The notes: generated by a model not told the origin, from the letters alone. 64,000 nt of DNA from Serilophus lunatus (GCA_013399895.1 VXBA01003773.1:412102-476101), one strand, 5' to 3'. Positions 27,501 to 42,500 are shown, counted from the stretch's first letter. Numbers and translations are program-made.

Positions 27501-30500
27501 AACTCCCAAGAGCATCATCAATCAGGTTTGGGTTTTTTCAAACAACAGTTAACTGTTTTTTTCCCCTTGCAGGAGTCACATAGGAAAAGCCATCCTGAGC
27601 CAGCCAGCCTGTGTGTCCAAGCTCTTGTCACTTCTCTTGGATCAACGTCCTTCTCCAAAGCTGGTCCTTATAATCCTCCAGCTGTGTCGTGCTGCTCTGC
27701 CTCTCATGAGTGTTGAGGACTGTGGAAACGTGGAATTGCCTCCCTGGAGTTACTCAGTGCCCTCTCTGAACAGTGAGCAGGACGATCCCAGTGATCCAGC
27801 CTCCAAGATTGCCTCCCTGCTGCTGGCAAAGCTGGCAGATTACGTAGTCCCAGGTACCAGCAGTAGTTTGGGGTCGTACTCATGTGGGAATTGCAAGGAA
27901 GTCATGTTTTATGGAATCATAGAATGGAAAGAATCTTGAAGATCTTGGTGTTATGGGTGCAGGGACACCTTCCACTGGCCCAGGTGGCTCCAACCTGGCT
28001 TTGGACACTTCCAGGGATGAGGCACCCTGTGTCTACAGAAGCTTTTGTATGGACAGAGAGCTCAAGTATTGGAAGGTATTTGAGATGTCAGTGCTGAAAG
28101 TGGGATATTCCTGTGACTTTCCACCTGTCCTCAGAGCAGAATGTGGTCAGTGGTGTTTTAGGCCCATGGCAGGTGTGTGAGCATTAGTTTCCAGGGTAAG
28201 AAAGTTTGCTGATGGAGCTCATGGTTGTGTTTGTCTTTGTTTTCTTTTTTCCTTTCTACTCCAAGGGTGTCAGACAGTTCTTTCTCCAACTGCCTCTGAG
28301 CCAGATACCACCTTGGCAAAAGCCAGCCCTAAAAATTCCATAAAAGGTGATAAAGACCCTGGAGAAGAAAGTGAAGCAGTGGATGGTAAACTCTCTATTT
28401 TTATTCATAAAAGAGAAGACCAGTCATCTCATGAAGTCCTTCAGCCATTACTCAGGTAATCTCAGCTCCCTGGAATTAGCAACTAATTTTAACAATTGAA
28501 ATTATCTTTTGTTTTCAGTGCTGCAGCTGTAGAAAAATCCATCCTACATGTAATAATGGGAGAGCAAAGTGTCTTCCCAATTTGTTGTGTTTACTGGGAA
28601 AACAGTAAGATAATACACAAGAACATAAGAACATCATCTGTCTGAAAACAATCACATGAAAAATTAGCTACTTAAATTCCTCTTAGATTTTTCTGGTGGG
28701 GTATCATTTGTCTTGTTTCTGGCGTGACAGACTGTGGAGGACTAACAAATAGAACTGTCAAAGCAAAGTGGCTTTAAAAGCATTGCTTTTAATAATGCAT
28801 AAGCTGGACAGTAATTTGCTATTAGACCTTCTTTAGTATTCCCAGTCCCCACCTGGATGTTGGGATCACTGAATGTCAAACAGCCAACTTTACCACATCT
28901 TGCACTTTGTACCGTTTGTTTCATCTTCCCCCACTCCACTCTAAAAATTATACTAAAGGTGCAGGTGAAAGGTTAACTCAGAGCCCTTGGGCATTTGGGA
29001 TCAATAAAATTCTTTTCATGATGCTTCTTTCTGAGGGGGGAAGGGACAAATTGCTTTGCAAATTACTGCACTCAATACTATTAAATTCCTACTGTAAATT
29101 AGTGCCATTGGAAATGTCCTTTCCTGCCATGTATTTCCATTCCTGTTGACCATTCAGTTGCAAGGGTGGCTTTGAAATAATTAAAACCCACGCATAATAT
29201 ATTAAATTAGGCTGTGTAGTTGAGCTGTGTTTCCCAGCAGTGAGAACAAAGCTCCTGTGCTCTGTTTTCCCTCAAGCAGTAGCTCAGAAGGTCGCCCATT
29301 CCGACTGGGAACTGGAGCCAACATGGAGAAGGTGGTGAAGATGGATCGAGACATGACAAAAGTAAGGAAAGGAACAACTCTGGAATTACTCAACATCAGA
29401 ATCCTTAGTTTTGCCTGATGTCAAATCCCCTTTGTCAAATGTTAAATTTAGCTGTTCAGAAAGGAAATTTTTATATGTAGTATTTGCATTATATAATTAT
29501 TGATGCAATTACAGGGGTAAATGATGAAAAAGAACTTCTTGATTCCTGCAGCCATTTTGGTGATGTTTAAGGTGTTTAGTGCACACTTTGAGAGTACAAA
29601 TTTTAAACCACATATTTGAATTAAAGTTTAATCTATATTTTCAGCCATATTCTTGTGTATTTGCACCAGAAATATTAACTTGTAGCTTTTTGATCAGAGA
29701 AGAGAAACTGTTGTTAAGCTAAATATGGAGCATTAAATTATGGAGCATTAAATCCACATTGATCTCTGATCTCTTTGTAGATGAGGAAAAGCAACAGGAA
29801 GACTTCTTTTTATACCTGAGACTAATCCACACACAGGAGGGTGTTTTGCTGTGTTCTCAGTACTTTTACATACCCAGAGGGAGGAGAGTAGCCAAACACA
29901 TCTAACAGTAGTATTTATATCTGTTCTGTTTTTTTTGCAGAGTGGCTGCTGTGAAGTTATTACAGAAGAAGCTGCTGCAGCTCTTAGAAAAGCAACAAAG
30001 TGGGCCCAGTCTGGGCTGATAGTGAGTGTGGGGCCACCCATAGAAACTGTCAATCCAGAAACCACCAGTGGGTTGTCCACTGGAGATAAAAAGAAGACAG
30101 CACAAACTTCCATCTGCAGGGAGAGGAATTCTGAGCTTGCCAGGTGAGTCTGATGCCTAAAATCAGAGAAAAAGAGAAAAAAATTCCAAACAAAATCAAT
30201 AGAGGTAAAAGAAAAGGTGCAGTTCTTAAATGGAAGTTTCCGGATCCAAAAAAGAGAGAAGTAGTCGCTATCCATATTTAAAATATTCAGCAGTTCTACC
30301 AGCCCTCGACACATCCAACCAGAGTTTGTCTCACCCCTGTGCCCTCCCCTGGGTCTTCCCCCCCCAGATCTTCTCCAGGTTCTCTGAGCCTCTGTTTTGT
30401 CTTGCTACCTGTGCTGTCTCCAAAAGAATGTTAAACATAACTTCACAATTCATGGGAAAAGACCTAACAAGTAACCACACAGTCAAGCTAAAACCCCAGA

Positions 30501-33500
30501 AATATGAGAGAAAAGCCTCAAGGCATCAGGTCCCTCAGGGCCTCCATCCTACTGGTCTGTACCAGTGTGTTTAGAAAATACTCTGCCTCTTCATAAATAT
30601 CCCTGGTTTTATTGTGCTGTTGACAACCGGAGCTGTTTATTGGAGGGATTGATGGTGGAATTTCCCCTGTGTTGTGCACAGGACAGACCCTGTGAGGCCC
30701 TTCATCAGTGGACACGTTGCCAACAGCATGGCAGCTGAGGTGATTGCCCTGCTGCACAGCCTGCTCATGGCCCCCGAGTGCAATGCTGCCCAGATCTGGA
30801 CAACAACTGCTGAGAAGGTGGGTGCTGAGCTTGTCCTCGGTAATTAACAGAACTTCATTAGCAGCAAGTTTCTAAGTGACTGTGTTTCGTTTGATGAGTG
30901 CCAATGCTCAGACTGGGATGTGTGACTGCATAGAACCAGCCCTTTCAAGCTGATGCCTTGGGGCATAAACGATAATAAAAAGAATCATTTATTGATTATT
31001 TATGATCAATTAATACATAATTAAAAATCAAATAACTAAAAATTGTCCATCAGTACGTAATGTGTTGTATGCTGTAATTCACCTGTCATTCTTTTCAGGC
31101 ATTAATAATGCTGTTGGTTTAGGGAGTTGCCTTGCCTTTTGTCAGGTGGTTATTCTGCCTTTGCTGTTCATTCCTCTCAGCCTCTGAGGGTAGAAAATGT
31201 TGGCTGGAAAGCACAGCACGTTCCTTTTATGTTCTCTGAATCCTGCAGCACCTAATCTGCTGCTTAAGTGAAATCCTTGAGCAAAGACTTCTGCTAAGAT
31301 GATGTTTTATTCGAAAAGTTACCAGGGAATGGACCTGGCTTTGATGGTGTTCACACTTCAGAGAACTTGGAATATTCCGAGTTATATAATTCTCTTCAAG
31401 AACAAAAATAATTCTTCTGAGAGTGTGTGGGCTGGAGGCTCAGGGCCTTGGGTTCTGTTTGAATTGTGCTTTGAAGTTGTTCTCTGGTATTTTTCCTTCT
31501 GTCTTCAGGTTCTGTCTCGGGCTCTGATGTACATTCCACAGCTTGGGAAATATGCAGAGAGCATTTTGGAGAATGGGAGCAGCAGTGGAAGGAAACTTGC
31601 TAAACTGCAAAGAATCGCTCGGCAGGCAGTGGCTGCCCTGTGTGCTCTGGGTGGCTTTAAGGAGACAATTAAAATAGGTTCTGAAGTTCAGGTAATTCAG
31701 CACTGTTCATATTTTACATCTTAAATGAGAATTGGTGCCTTTGTGATGCTTCCCCTGCACTGGGATACTTGGGAGCAGTGTGGCTGTGGAACAGTTGCAA
31801 TAACCCTTGTGGAGCCGTGTTCCCTAAAATCTCACCTCTGCTTGTGTGTGGGGTTGGTGTGTGGTGTCAGACACTCACTGCTCCTTGTTTGTAACACCTT
31901 CGATCTCATGCAGCCCTTCTTTGATTGTAGGTTTTAGGTAAAGGAATAGCAGGAAGCATTGGAGTTGTGGCATCTATTAATGAACAAGAAGGTATAGCTA
32001 CGGTCAAATTCCCACCTTCCAGTGTAGACAGTAGAAAGAGCTCCCAAGCAGCAGACACATTAACTGTTCCATTATCTAGGCTCTGTGTTCCAAGATCTGA
32101 GGTACGGCAGTTTTAAGAATCCAATCTTCAGTAAAATATCAATTCTTTCTTGATTTCTGTCACAGCATCCTGACAATTAATCTAAAGCACATAAAAAAAA
32201 AGTCTGTTTCACCTTTGATTGAAGATTCTTTGTAAAGTTTACCTTATGATTTTAAACATATCTAAACAATATCTATATTTAAATTCTCATTCAAGTAACA
32301 TGACTGTTCATCTTTTGTGCTTAAAGATGTTCCATTGCATATTGTGTTGGGGGGTTTTTTGGTTTGATTTCTTTGTTCTTTTTCTTTCTTTGACTGGTGT
32401 TTGGTGCTGCTTTTGTGATAGTACAACATGAGCATTAACTCCAGGTAATAAAACACCCTCATTTCTTAGTAACTAACTACTTGAATTTAACTTTTTACCG
32501 TGCCCCCCCACCATCAGGCATTGCCTCTTCATAAACTGTCCATTACTGAGAAGGTAGTACAGGCAGTCCAGTCCATGTTGCTCCCTCAGGAGGGAAGTCT
32601 ATCTATTCACACCTCACTTCCTGCAACAGGAGATGGCTCAACCCCAGTAATGGCAGTGGTCCGACTCCTTGCTGAAATCAGAACCAGGTGAGTCCTTGGA
32701 CTCTTTGTGCACAAATATTCAAGGGAATTTCATGGCCTGTTGGGTTTTTTTCTCTGTGGGTGTTCACATAGGACAGCAAGGGGCTGCAAAAATTCCTCTT
32801 TGCTTCCTTAGTGCCTGGGTATTCATGAGAACCAAAAATAAAGTGTCTCTGTAACACTGCACTGAGCAAATGCTTCATACAAATCCATTTATGGAGCAAG
32901 AAGAGGCTGTTTTTGGGGAGATTCCAGTGGACAGCTAAGCAGGCAGACAAACAGATCAGTTGACTGCTGGCTTTTAAAGCAGCCTTGAACTCAGTACATG
33001 TAATACCAGCTTTGAATAGTCTTGACTTCAATACATGTAAAGACAGCTTTGAATCCAGCATACACTTAATAATGCTTCAAATGTATTCTTTTTCCATTAA
33101 GAGCATGCCTGGTGATGGCTCAGCTGTTGGAAGACAGCTCATTCTGTGAAGAATTCATTCAACAGTGTCCAGCTGCTGTAGAAGTGCTGAATTTGGTGGC
33201 CCAGGAGTGCAGCCCTGGTGGGTATCCAACACCTTCATTGGCATATTCAGGTCAGGGACACAACAGCTTTTTTAAGGTCATTACAGTGTTCTGTCCTCCA
33301 GCTGCTCAGAGTTTAAGGACTGGCACAGTTCAGCCTGTCTGTCCTAGCTGCAGAGCTGCTGATGTAACAGCAGCTCAGAATCACACGAAATCATTAAACT
33401 TCAGGCGTAAATTTAGGCCAGAACATGACTATTCTTTGCACCCCAGAAGATGCAAATCCTGAGACTTGCTCTGTTCTGAACTCTGTCCACTCTTCTTGTT

Positions 33501-36500
33501 TCCTACTCTGTATTCCTTGGTAGCATCATTTATATGTTTTCTTTTTATGACTTTTTTGCTGATCTTTTTCAATGTTTTTTTATATTCCTTATCATTAAGC
33601 TCTCAATTTCCTCAAAGAATCTTCCTGTTTAGGCATAAGCAGTAGGCATAGCAGAAGTCTTAGTTCAAGGGCAAGTTTTAGGACCATGTCACTGAAGTGA
33701 AAGAAGTTTAGGGTAGGAACCAAGTGATTCCCAATGTGATCTGTGGTGTAAAAAGGAGGAGTACTGATTTTTTTTTTTTTTACAGCAAACATGAATTCTT
33801 TTGACTTCCTGCCTTTGGGCCATAAACTTACTCAAATGAGCTTTTTATCTTAATTAACATAAATGTCTTTGCTAACCAAACACAAGGAAAACACTTGCAT
33901 AGCTTAGATTTTTCCCTTAATTCTGTTGCTTAGGTAAGTGAGGCTTGAAGAGCAGATGTCACCTTTGTTGCTGTACTGAGCTGGCACTGTTGGCCTGTGG
34001 AGTTGCTGATGGTGTGGTTTGTTGCAGGGGAGAGGCTGGTGGTGGTGGAAATGCAGTGCGAGAGGCTCCGCATGTTGTACCGCGACTGTGCTCGGCCTCC
34101 CCCTCCTCCCCTGCAGGCTGACAGGAGGCAGGTGAGCACAGAGCCCTCTGCCTCTGCACATCATCCTGGGGTGGAGCCAGACTGCTTGGATTCTGATTTA
34201 AACATTGCATTTAAGGGGAATTTCTGGGATGGGGTTTGTTGGGGTGCTTGTATTAAATGTGCACCTCAAAGAGGGATTGGATTGCAGTAATGGAGAGAAT
34301 AAACTGCTCTGTGTTTGCAGCCCAAAGAAATCACGTGGAGCCCTTCCAGAGTGTTCCCCCCAGTAAGAGCCTGTATGTTCTCCTCACACCTGGCAGCTGT
34401 GACATTCCTGGCTGATCCCAGTGCAGGAGGGGGACTCCCCAGGGGCACCTTTATTTATGCCACCTCCCCAGTTCCTGTGCAGGTGAGAACTCAGCTCCAG
34501 AGCAGTTTGTCAGTGAATATTCCACAAAGAAAAAGAATTTTCCTTTTTCACATACATTCTGTAGGTATTTTTAAAATATTTTTAAAAAACTATGATTTAA
34601 AAAAATATTCTTTTATTTCTAGGCACCATCATTCTACTGGGAAATTGAAGTAGTTTCCTATGGAGATACAGATGATGACACTGGACCAATAGTTTCATTT
34701 GGATTTGCCACAGAAGCTGAAAAACGGGATGGTGCTTGGACAAACCCAGTGGGCACCTGCCTCTTTCACAAGTATGTTGGAGATTCATGATCAAAAATCA
34801 TGGCCTTGATTTTGTAAGCAAATAGAGGAGTCCTGTGAACACAGAGTAGGCAACACGTGTTTTAATTGAACTGTTGAAATGATGAACTAAAATACCTTGC
34901 AAAATAAGGAGAGTTGAGTTGCCTTTTTAGTATCCACAGCTGGCAGTGAGTTGTAATCCTGATTTGTTTCAGTGCTCTGTTTAATTCTCCTTGTGTTGCT
35001 CCTCAGCAATGGAAGAGCAGTGCATTACAATGGCTCCAGCCTGCTGCAGTGGAAGAGTGTCAGACTGGATGTGACTCTTTCTCCTGGTATGTCAGAGTTT
35101 AGCAAGAACACTTCTCTGATAACTCAGGGAACCCTCTAAATGTCAGGAAAACTGGGGCTGAGAAAATGGAATGAATCCTTCTTTTTGTATTTTTCTCTAG
35201 GTGATGTAGCAGGAATTGGCTGGGAAAGAACAGAAGGAACTCCTCCTCCTCCAGGGCAGCCAGCGAAGGGCAGAGTTTATTTCACATATTGTGGGCAGAG
35301 ACTTGGGCCATACCTGGAAGATGTCTCTGGTGGAATGTGGCCGGTTGTGCACATTCAGAAAAAGGCAAGTTTGTAACACAAATATGTTATTTCAAATACC
35401 TCCAGAAATTAAAAAAATATTATATAAAGTATTGAGCCTGCTCAAGTACCTATAAAAAATAATCATAGAGTAATCTGAGTTGGAAGGGACCCACAAGGAT
35501 CATTGAGTCCAGCTCTGAAGGGAATGGCCCATATTGGGGTCAAACTCACAACCTCATCATTTTTACCCTTCTCCAGTTGGGTGGAGGGTATTCCAGCAGC
35601 CTTCCCAGGTGCATTCTGTCATCGTTTGGAATTTGTTGTGCCCATTAGGTCACTAATATGCAGCTGGCCTGAGACATGCTGTTACTCTGTACCAGCAGCC
35701 CCTCTCTGTTGGTTTTCTCTCCCATCACTGACTTTCCTCAAAGCCTCCCAGCTTGGAAGGCAGAAAAAAGGCAACTCCAAAGTGTGCATTGAGCAGCTTA
35801 AAGCTCTCCCTGAGAGCTGGGAGATGGCTGAGGTTTATTTGGTGAGGATCAGACCAAGCCAGAGCTTCCTCTGATGCTTTGCTGTGCCTTTTCCTGCAGA
35901 ACACCAAGGTCCGGGCTAACTTCGGCTCCCGGCAGTTTGCCTTTGCCGAGGGCCAGGCCCACCGGAACGCCGCCGACCTGTGCATCGACCTGGCCGAGGA
36001 GATCAGTGCCAACTTCGAGGCCTTGCCCTTTGCCATGGCCTCTGACAGTGACAATGATGCTGGCACCAGCACAGCCTCTGACCCTGGCACCCACGGGCCC
36101 CCCTGCAGAATCGCCGCCGTCGCCACCGCTCAGCAACGTAATGTCATCATTCCTATTTCCTTCTCTTTCAGCAGGAATTACAGGCAATTAGACAGGATTT
36201 AAGCCCAGCCTGGAGCTGCCTGTTTCAGCCCTGTCAAATCTATGCTTATCTGATTTTGCACAAGGCAATTAAAAAATTGTTCTTTGCTCTTCTGTTACGG
36301 ATGCACAAATTGTCCTTAATTAACACAGCTACAATGAGAAATGATCTCATTAGGGCTTGGAATACAATGGGATGTTATGGTTGATTGGATCAGCCAATTG
36401 GTTGTGCTGTGTCAAAAGACATTACATTCCCACTGACTGATTGCAAGCCATGGAATGCTGTGTATCTCAAATTTCATGGAAGATTTTTGTGTGCATTCTG

Positions 36501-39500
36501 ATCTCATTACCTCCATGTGTTTGTTGCAGAATATGACAGTGACACCTCTTGCCACTATAAAATGGAGCTGAGCTATGAGAACTTCATCACCTCAGGCCCT
36601 GACCCCCACCCCCCTCCTATTGCAGATGATGAAAGTGATGATGATGATGACGATGATATTCCCCGGGTGAGCAATGGGGCAAACTGCCCCTGTCACTTAG
36701 ACACTAAAACCCCATCTTGGGATTTAGATTTTTAAATTTGGTCACACAAGAGTTTTTCCCTGCTTCCCTAACAAAAATACAGCTGCTGTTAACTTCTTTT
36801 TTCTGGTGGTCTTGTCCTTGCAGGAGGATCACTATGCCCTCTTGGTTAAAGCCTGGGAAACCAAAGTTTTCCCTACAATTAGGAGAAGATTCCGTAACGA
36901 GGCTGAAAGGAAGTCTGGGCTGGATCAGATTAAAGGAGCTCTACAGTTAGGTATGGCTCTATTTCTTGCCATGCTCCTTGGTTTATAGGATGTACAGGAA
37001 GTGTGAGATAACACCTGTGTTTCTTTCACATTTTACTGTAGTCAGGACTAGAAAATTTAAATTAAAAAAAAATCACTTGCTGTTTCTAGTGCTTAGAATT
37101 TGATTTGGGGTCAGAATTTCTCTTTAACATTTTTACTTAAGTTGGACTATTTAAATAGGGGAAGATACTTTGGAAATAGTGGCAGAATTTGTTGTGATGT
37201 GGATACAGAAATACTTGGGAATAATAGTTTTCGAGCTAAATACATACATGCATTTTCTGTCTGTAACTATATCGAGGCAAAACTTTTGAGGAACATATTA
37301 ATGAGGGAAGATTTGTAAATGGATGCAGGTCTGGCAGGAAAACCTGTTTGTGGGAAAGTCATAGTAAGAGTGAAATGGTAATTCTGAGCCCTGATGAGAA
37401 GCTCAGGAAAAGCTCTTTTTATCAACCTGAGTGAAAGGATATTTAAGCGATAACTCAACTGCTTGGGATCTTAATAGGAACTAATTACAAGTGGCTGGGG
37501 AAAATAACTTGCACTCCTTTGTGCTTTTCAGGAATGGTTGACATAGCAAGACAAACTGTGGAGTTCCTGTATGAGGAAAATGGTGGAATCCCAAGGGACC
37601 TGTACCTTCCCACCATTGAGGACATCAAAGATGAAGCCAACAAATTCACAATCGATAAAGTCCGGAAAGGTAAGGTCAGCAAAAAGCATCCTGGGGGAAA
37701 AAGAAAACCCCAGGGGCTCCAGAGCTTGGGATCTGATGGAGAAACTGGGAGTCAGAGGAAGTGATGAACTGTGTCGTCCCTTTGTGGGCAGGTCTGACAG
37801 TGGTGACGCGCTCCCCTGACAGCAACAACGTCCCCAGCACGGCTGTGGGAACAGCTCTACCCAAGTTTGCCATTCGGGGGATGCTGAAGACTTTTGGCCT
37901 TCATGGTGTAGTGCTGGATGTTGATTCAGTGAGTAAAGTTACACTGGGGGGGCTTTTCATGGAGCAGCATCACCCACCTGGGAGCAAACGCTTGGAATGC
38001 TGAGTTGGAGCTCTCTGGGGAGGGGAAAGGTGTTGTTCTCGTGATTGTGTTTATTGACAGTGTTGGGTTTGGGGTTGCAGGTTAATGAACTGGTACAAGT
38101 GGAGACCTATCTGCGGAGTGAGGGGGTTCTGGTCAGGTACTGGTATCCCATTGACATGTTGGAAAGGCCACCTGCAGGATACAGGAGGACTGCAACCAAT
38201 GGGCTGGTCACCCTGGACAACACCAACATCCAAATCCACAGGTGAAACAGGAGATGTGGTTACAAGGCATTTGTATTGTCTGACTTGGGCTGCAGCATTT
38301 CCTGCAGCACAATTACCTGCTACAGCCTTGTTTTAAGCAGTGTAAACTTCTGAATTTTATGGTAGTTGTTGGATAAAGCTGACAAAGATTCAGTAAATTT
38401 TCTTGTTTTAATGGGTGTTTTAGGGTTTTTTTCATTTTTTGTGGGGTGTATTTTTTTTTTGTAATAAAGGAAACTGACTGTAATTGGGTTTTTAGAAAGA
38501 TTTTATTTAGTCCTGTGAAAGTGGTTTTACACATGCTGGGTTATAACAGTACCTTCCTGTACGCTTCAGCTTCTTGTAGTCTCAGTCAGTTACTGTCTAA
38601 GAGCTCCAGAGCTCTTGGCTGATTTTGGATCTAATCCAGGTGCCCTAATTCAGTACCAGAACCAGATGGGCTGTCTTAAGTGAATAAGAAAGATTTGGCT
38701 TTATTTGAACCTTGCAAACAATGAGGTGTGTCTGGATTCAGGGACAGGTTTATTCTGAGTCTGGTGAAGGGTTTTCTGTTTGGTTTGTGTTCCCTAGGGA
38801 GCTGCTGAGGAGTGAAGCTGCCCTGGCCAAGCTCTACTGTCGGATGGCTCTGCTCAATATTTTTGCCCCCAAATCTCCCCACATGTTTACTCGGCTCTTC
38901 CACATTCCTGCCATCCGTGATATTACCCTGGAGCACCTCCAGCTGCTCTCCAACCAGCTGCTTGCACCACCTCTGCCTGGTAAACGCTCACTTTTGGCAC
39001 AGCTCTTTTCAGGTTCAATAGTTGTCTGGGGACAAAAATTAATTCCTTTATATTTATTGATTAGTTGGTTAATAATGATGGTATTTAAGAAGTGTCTCAA
39101 TGGACTCCTGATCTTAGTATAGGGTTCTAAACTGAAATTCTTGCTAGTAATTTCATTAGAAAAGTTCAAGAGAGTTCAGTGCCAAGATCCCACTCAGTGA
39201 GTTCCTGTCCCCTTGTCACCAGTGATCTGTTTATTGGGGAATGGGGGGAGTATCCATGTGGGATGCTCATAAAGATTATTAAAGTTCTGGATACTAAAAC
39301 TAAATGCCAGTTGGGTCTCAGAGATTTAAAAATTCAACTTTCTTCGTTTCACAAAGTGGTTTGTCCTTTTCCTACTGGAATCACAGATCTGGTTAGAGAG
39401 TATTTGTGCTGAATCATGGAAAAGGATCTTTGGCTCATTCAAGTGAGTCTTGACAAAGACAATTATTGTGACAAAGCTCTTCTGCATGCAGAGAAATGAG

Positions 39501-42500
39501 TGTAATGTGCCTGGAGCATAAGGAGGAATTAGGAAGTTCTAAATATAGACTATTAATAATAGAAAGTGATTATTTGCTGTTGGAAAGAGTCCTGTTCCCT
39601 CCTTCAATTCTTTTGAAACTTGACTACCTCTAACAGATTGGAAATGATCCTCTTGCAGAGTACAGCACTACTTTGAATAGCTTTGAGAATTAAAGCTTTA
39701 ATTTAGATTTTCTTCTTGAAAATTTGTCTAATTCAAGTCCTGCTAATATATACAGTCTCCAAACTGGCATTTCGGTGACTTGTCCACTCCTTTGGGATCT
39801 GCATTTGGCTTCTCCCCTCAGCTGCAGGATGACATGAGCAGCTCACGATTGATCTGATCCCTGTGTGGGCAAATCTTGAGAACAGATGAAGCTGCTTTAA
39901 TCTGGTCACTCCTCTTTGTTGTAATTTTTGCAGTAAATTGGAGTGTGCCTGCCCTTCACCTAGGGAACAGAGCAGGCAGGGGGATCCCACAGCTCTGTGT
40001 TTCTTTGCCAGACCCCACCAGGGGCTGGGCTGAGGCAGGAGAAGAGCTCAGCTGCCATTTAGAAGGGCATCACATTCACAGCCAACTGGGACAGGGCTGC
40101 CAGTCCTAGTCCTGGGCGGATCCCTTCTCCTCCTGACCATTGGGAGAATTTCCCACTTGAAAACAGAGGCTTATAATCTTCCAAGGGATTTAAAACTTCC
40201 TTCCACTGAGTATTTCACAGGTTACCTGACCATGTTGAAGTGATGTCCAAATTTGTGATCTCTTCCTTGTTATTCCAGATGGAACAATCAGTTCAAGCTC
40301 TATCCTTCTGGCCCAGTCCCTGCAGCACTGCATCCATTCCCAGACCTGTGCTGCCACAGACCTCTTCTACCAGGGCAATTCCCAGGCCATCAGGGAATGG
40401 CTCACCGTGGCCATTACTCGGACCCTGCATCAAGGGGAGGAGAGTCTGTTGGACCTCACGAAACAGATCTGCTCCTTTTTGCAGGTGAAATACTCAGTCA
40501 TGTTTCATGAGCGCTGTTGGGTTTCTGTCCAAGGAGCCCTTGCTTTATTTGTGATTCTAATTCCCACAATACTGTTTCTCTGGCTGGATTAAATTCCTGT
40601 TCTGATAGTGGACACTCTGAAAACACAAACTCTGGATCGTGCTAAAATGAAGAGCCTTGTGCTCTTGTTATTTACAATGCTGCATTTTATTTAAATAAAG
40701 AAGAGGGACGTGGTTTATTGCTGTTCAGGATCCTTCATTATGAAATATTCTGTTGCAGGCAGCACCAGAACAGTTTCCTGCTGAAGAATTCCCAATTTCT
40801 GAATCTAAAGTCAATATGGATGTTAACTTCCCTGGGGCTGCGTTTGTCATTGTGTCCTGTAAGGAAAGTCAGTCTGGATTCCGCAAAGAGTAAGTCAAGA
40901 GTGGCAAAGGTTAGGGAAGTGTCACTGAGCCTGTGAACCCTGAGGATGTAGTTCCTTAATTTTTTTAGATTTTTAGCATTATTCTGCGTAGTGGGATGGG
41001 CAGAGCAGAGTGGTGGGATGGACACAGCAAAGCGTTTCATCCTCCTGTGGTGGGTCGGGGTTTTTGGAACTGGTTAAGGGTCTAACCAGCCCGTCCCTGC
41101 TCCTTCCTCAGCTCCTCCCTGTACAAAGCCCCCTGGGCTCGGGTGCTGGTCTATGGGCTGGGGCACAAGGTGAAGAGGAACGGGCAGCTGAACCTCATCG
41201 AGGCCGTATGTTACCCCCGCGACGCCTCCCCGACCAACACGGGGCTCACGCCGCCCCCCACCACCAACCAGTACCCAGCTGTCATCACCCCCACAGACAA
41301 GGTCCACATCAAACTAGGTAAAAAATAACAGCAACATTACATACAGTTAAACCCCCTTTCTAAGTGTATTCTCAGCAGGATCCTTCACTGTTTCTGTAGC
41401 ACCTTCCTGTTTTGACACCAGTCCTGCTGACGGTTATGGCAGGATTTTTGTCCAAGGCAGAAATTTGCAATCATTCTTAACCAAAAATCTTGTTTTTTAT
41501 AAACACTGGGAACCATCTGACTCTAATCTTTCTTAGTTCTGTTAAATTCATCAGGATCTGCTTTTTTTTCCTTTGATTTTTGTTTATCAGGCAGTGTTTT
41601 TATTCAAAATATTTTATTTTTAGTTTACCAATACTTAGAGTCTTGATAAGTATTTTCTTTGGCCTTCTAGGAGTGTCTCCTCCTCCTGGAGCTGTGTTGG
41701 TCTTGCATTCCCTTCCCCTGGAATTCCCCCTGGCAATGGCATTCACAGAACAGCTCTTAACCTGGAAATTAGAAGATGGGGATGGGAAATCGGAAGATGA
41801 ACTGGACACTATTCCTGCTTCAGTTCTCCTGCAGGTAGTGGAATTTTTAGGTGAGTATCCAGTATTTCCTTAGTAACGAGCACCAACAATGTGCTGGCTC
41901 AGGTGAAGAGTTTAGGAAATAAAAATTATAGCTGTAATTTTCTGAGCTCTTGAACTATATTAAAACTTCCTTCAAATTCCAGAAATTTTCTGTTGGTTGC
42001 ACTTCCTGGAAAACCCTTCCTGTCTTTCTTCCTGTAGATACAGAGCCATTGAAATGAGCTTTTGTTGTGCTTTTTGAATGTCACTTTGGCAGCTCCTGTT
42101 ATAAAGCAGTGAAACACTGACTCCATGTCTTGCCTCCCTCACACAGGGAACTTCCTCTGGACAACCGACATGGCAGCGTGTGTGAAGGAATTAATATTTC
42201 ACCTCCTGGCTGAGCTGCTCCGCAAAATTCACACCCTGGAGCAGAAGAAGAATCCAGCAGGATTGTCCTCCTCCATTGCCCTGCAGCTCAACCCCTGCCT
42301 GGCCATGCTCATGGCCCTGCAGTCAGAGCTGCACAAGCTCTATGATGAGGAAACCCAAAACTGGGTGTCTGGCAATGCCTGTGGTGGTTCTGGGGTTGGA
42401 GTGGCCGACCAGGGAAGGTTCTCCACGTACTTCCATGCCCTCATGGAAGTTTGCCTGGCTGTAGCAGAAGTAACCTTGCCCATCAACATGAGCGTGCCAG

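Noticed and set aside
35365..35379. Reading through the exon 48 end to the next GT (CAA|GTTTGT)
   Set aside because: It would break phase with exon 49, whereas the GC donor keeps both phase and the mammalian junction.
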